Source: Bacteroidota bacterium (GTDB lineage: Bacteria > Bacteroidota > Bacteroidia > Bacteroidales > Porphyromonadaceae). Taken from it: a stretch of 64,000 nt of DNA. The translations under genes and the position numbers were made by a program. The stretch covers positions 62,001 through 126,000 of the forward strand of contig JAEWWU010000019.1 of the NCBI GenBank assembly GCA_023396255.1. The letters run 5' to 3'. Shown in pieces: positions 62,544 through 64,000 of this stretch. The notes beneath the pieces were generated by a model. It did no database searches. It saw nothing but the letters and a program-made list of their open reading frames with translations, and was not told the DNA's origin. Positions within the stretch are counted from its first letter, which is position 1. Each line of letters starts with the position of its first letter.

Positions 62544-64000
62544 CTACTTCCTATTGGGTATATTTTTAAGAATTTCCAGCAAATGGTTCCAAAACATTCC
62601 TACTGTTTTGATTTCCATTCTTTCATCGGGAGAGTGAACATCTCTCATCGTCGGACCAAAAGAAACCATATCCAAATAGGGATATTTAGATAAGAAAAGA
62701 CCACATTCGAGACCGGCGTGAATTGCTTTCACGGCAGGTTCTTTGCCAAAGAGGTTTCGGTAAGTGTCCACCGCGACTTTAAGAATGGGTGAATCCGGAT
62801 TGGGTGCCCAACCGGGGTAACCATCACGCTCGCTCACCTCAGCTCCTGCTTGCAAGAATACCGCAGTAACGGTATTTCCAACATCTTCTTTTAGAGATTC
62901 GGTAGAGCTTCTCTGGCTGGTTTCTACATAAATTTTGTTGCCTTCCAACATCTTTATAGAAGCCAGATTGGTAGATGTCTCCACCAAACCTTCCAATGAA
63001 TGGCTCATACCCATTACTCCGTGGGGACAAGAGTACAAAGCAAGGATAAGACGACGTGTTGTGTCGGCATCTATGCAAGTAGCAGGAGTTTCCACTGATT
63101 CTAAGCTAAAGGCAACCTTGGGATCTACCTTCTTCAACTCATTGCGCACGTCTGCATCCAACTGATTGAGCCAAATACGAGCATCTTCTTTCCGTGCCAT
63201 AGGAATACCTATCACGGCTGTAGCCTCACGCGGAATGGCATTGTGCAAATTACCTCCGGCAATAGAAACCAACTTCATTTCAGGGATTTCTTTCATTACC
63301 TTGTAGATATAGCGGGTAACCAATTTGTTGGCATTACCAAGCCCCACGTGAATATCTCCGCCGCTATGTCCTCCCTTAAGGCCACTTACGGTTACCTTTA
63401 AGTAGAAATAGTTGGCAGGAGCAGCCTCTGGAGTGTAAGAAAAGGTTGCCATTGTGCCCATACCACCTGCACAACCAATAAACATTTCGCCCTCATCCTC
63501 ACTGTCTAAGTTGAGCAAGATGCGACCATCCACAAAGCCCGGCTCCAAATTCATCGCACCGGTCAATCCGGTTTCTTCATCCACAGTAAAAAGACATTCG
63601 ATAGGACCGTGTTCAATGGAGTCATCCGCCAAAACAGCCAATTCGGTGGCAACCCCTATTCCGTTGTCTGCGCCAAGGGTTGTACCGTCAGCTGTAAGCC
63701 ACTCTCCATCCACAATAGTACGAATTGGATCTGTGTCAAAATTGTGTACCGTGTCGTTGTTCTTTTCACAAACCATATCCATATGGCTTTGTAAAATAAC
63801 AGTTTCTCGGTTTTCGAATCCGGGAGTTGCCGCCTTACGGATAACGATATTACCAGCTTTGTCCTCCTTATAATCTAGATTCCTTTCCTTGGCGAAGTTT
63901 ACCAAAAAAGCGCGAATCTTTTCTTCCTTTTTAGAGGGACGCGGAATCTGAGTAATTTGATGGAAGAACCCAAAAACACTGCGGGGTTCCAATTCTGAAA
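62544..64000 (-). CDS. pepD: Aminoacyl-histidine dipeptidase, M20 family (5' end cut off)
   Basis: A cytoplasmic zinc/cobalt dipeptidase of family M20. The 482 residues from an in-window TTG, or 484 from the edge, cover almost the whole enzyme: LQSHMDMVCEKN (first metal histidine), GTTLGADNGIGVA (bridging aspartate), TVDEETGLTGAMNL (catalytic glutamates) and GGHSGGDIHVGLGNANKL. The TTG at 63992 is unlikely to be the start: the frame continues upstream as S-E-L-E-P-R-S-V, resembling the usual N-terminus, and the true start should lie just beyond the window. It is followed by a terminator hairpin. Confidence 0.92.
   Translation of the reverse strand, partial: SELEPRSVFGFFHQITQIPRPSKKEEKIRAFLVNFAKERNLDYKEDKAGNIVIRKAATPGFENRETVILQSHMDMVCEKNNDTVHNFDTDPIRTIVDGEWLTADGTTLGADNGIGVATELAVLADDSIEHGPIECLFTVDEETGLTGAMNLEPGFVDGRILLNLDSEDEGEMFIGCAGGMGTMATFSYTPEAAPANYFYLKVTVSGLKGGHSGGDIHVGLGNANKLVTRYIYKVMKEIPEMKLVSIAGGNLHNAIPREATAVIGIPMARKEDARIWLNQLDADVRNELKKVDPKVAFSLESVETPATCIDADTTRRLILALYSCPHGVMGMSHSLEGLVETSTNLASIKMLEGNKIYVETSQRSSTESLKEDVGNTVTAVFLQAGAEVSERDGYPGWAPNPDSPILKVAVDTYRNLFGKEPAVKAIHAGLECGLFLSKYPYLDMVSFGPTMRDVHSPDERMEIKTVGMFWNHLLEILKNIPNRK

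Noticed and set aside
1..64000. CRISPR array, tRNA, rRNA, prophage, insertion sequence or integrase
   Set aside because: None was seen: no regularly spaced direct repeats, no cloverleaf-like stretch noticed in the gaps, and no transposase or integrase motif in any credible frame.

Overview
The window looks like a chromosomal segment of a Porphyromonas-like member of the Bacteroidales. Four things point there. There is a PorX-type receiver/PglZ regulator and a type IX secretion (T9SS) plug protein. Several secreted proteins end in T9SS-type tails. A methionine gamma-lyase and internalin-J-like and BspA-like leucine-rich surface proteins are present. Finally, many genes are preceded by the Bacteroidetes -7 element TAnnTTTG. 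Species is not claimed. Most genes are core metabolism or cell machinery; no phage, plasmid, insertion sequence, CRISPR array, rRNA or tRNA was seen.

Layout. 1-1317 (-): an Omp28-family secreted protein, cut by the left edge. 2571-7048 (+): GDP-mannose synthesis, a DUF2851 protein, porX and tsaE, closely packed. 7107-11633 (+): rbfA, a LolC/E-type permease, a DUF4924 protein, rfbD and a MATE exporter. 11621-13652 (-): coaE, a YbbR-domain protein and yajC. 14590-19182 (+): three consecutive exported proteins, two of them leucine-rich with T9SS tails. 19430-28790 (-): queF, phoH, dnaX, mgl, a T9SS trypsin-like protease, then rplI-rpsR-rpsF. 28994-36315 (-): a frame-disrupted BspA-like gene, coaD, a topoisomerase IV B subunit, a GNAT-like protein and a Na/Pi cotransporter. 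36406-43922 (+): nucleoside kinase plus SUI1 factor, T9SS plug plus GH3 protein, and a C69 dipeptidase. 43997-45000: apparent remains of a decayed gene. 45085-46011 (+): corA. 46221-53487 (-): a divergent phosphogluconolactonase homologue, carboxynorspermidine dehydrogenase, an acyl-CoA dehydrogenase/etfA/etfB operon, tsaB and pdxH. 53662-62079 (+): L-serine dehydratase, polA, a nitroreductase, a phosphoethanolamine-transferase-like enzyme, a DUF2520 protein and maf. 62544-64000 (-): pepD, cut by the right edge.

Functional threads. One is T9SS secretion: PorX regulates it, the plug seals the SprA translocon, and four or five encoded proteins are likely cargo. A second is amino-acid fermentation, through methionine gamma-lyase, serine dehydratase, C69 and PepD peptidases, and the acyl-CoA dehydrogenase with its flavoprotein. 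A third is envelope biogenesis: GDP-mannose, dTDP-rhamnose, lipid A modification and a lipoprotein-release-like permease.

The less ordinary signals are: a degenerate stem-loop repeat in four of the longest intergenic gaps; a BspA-like gene broken by what looks like a 22-nt deletion that removes its secretion tail from the reading frame; a decayed gene between the C69 dipeptidase and corA; and a 6-phosphogluconolactonase homologue with altered active-site motifs. I found no convincing new multi-gene system. Coordinates of short sites were counted by hand and may be off by one.
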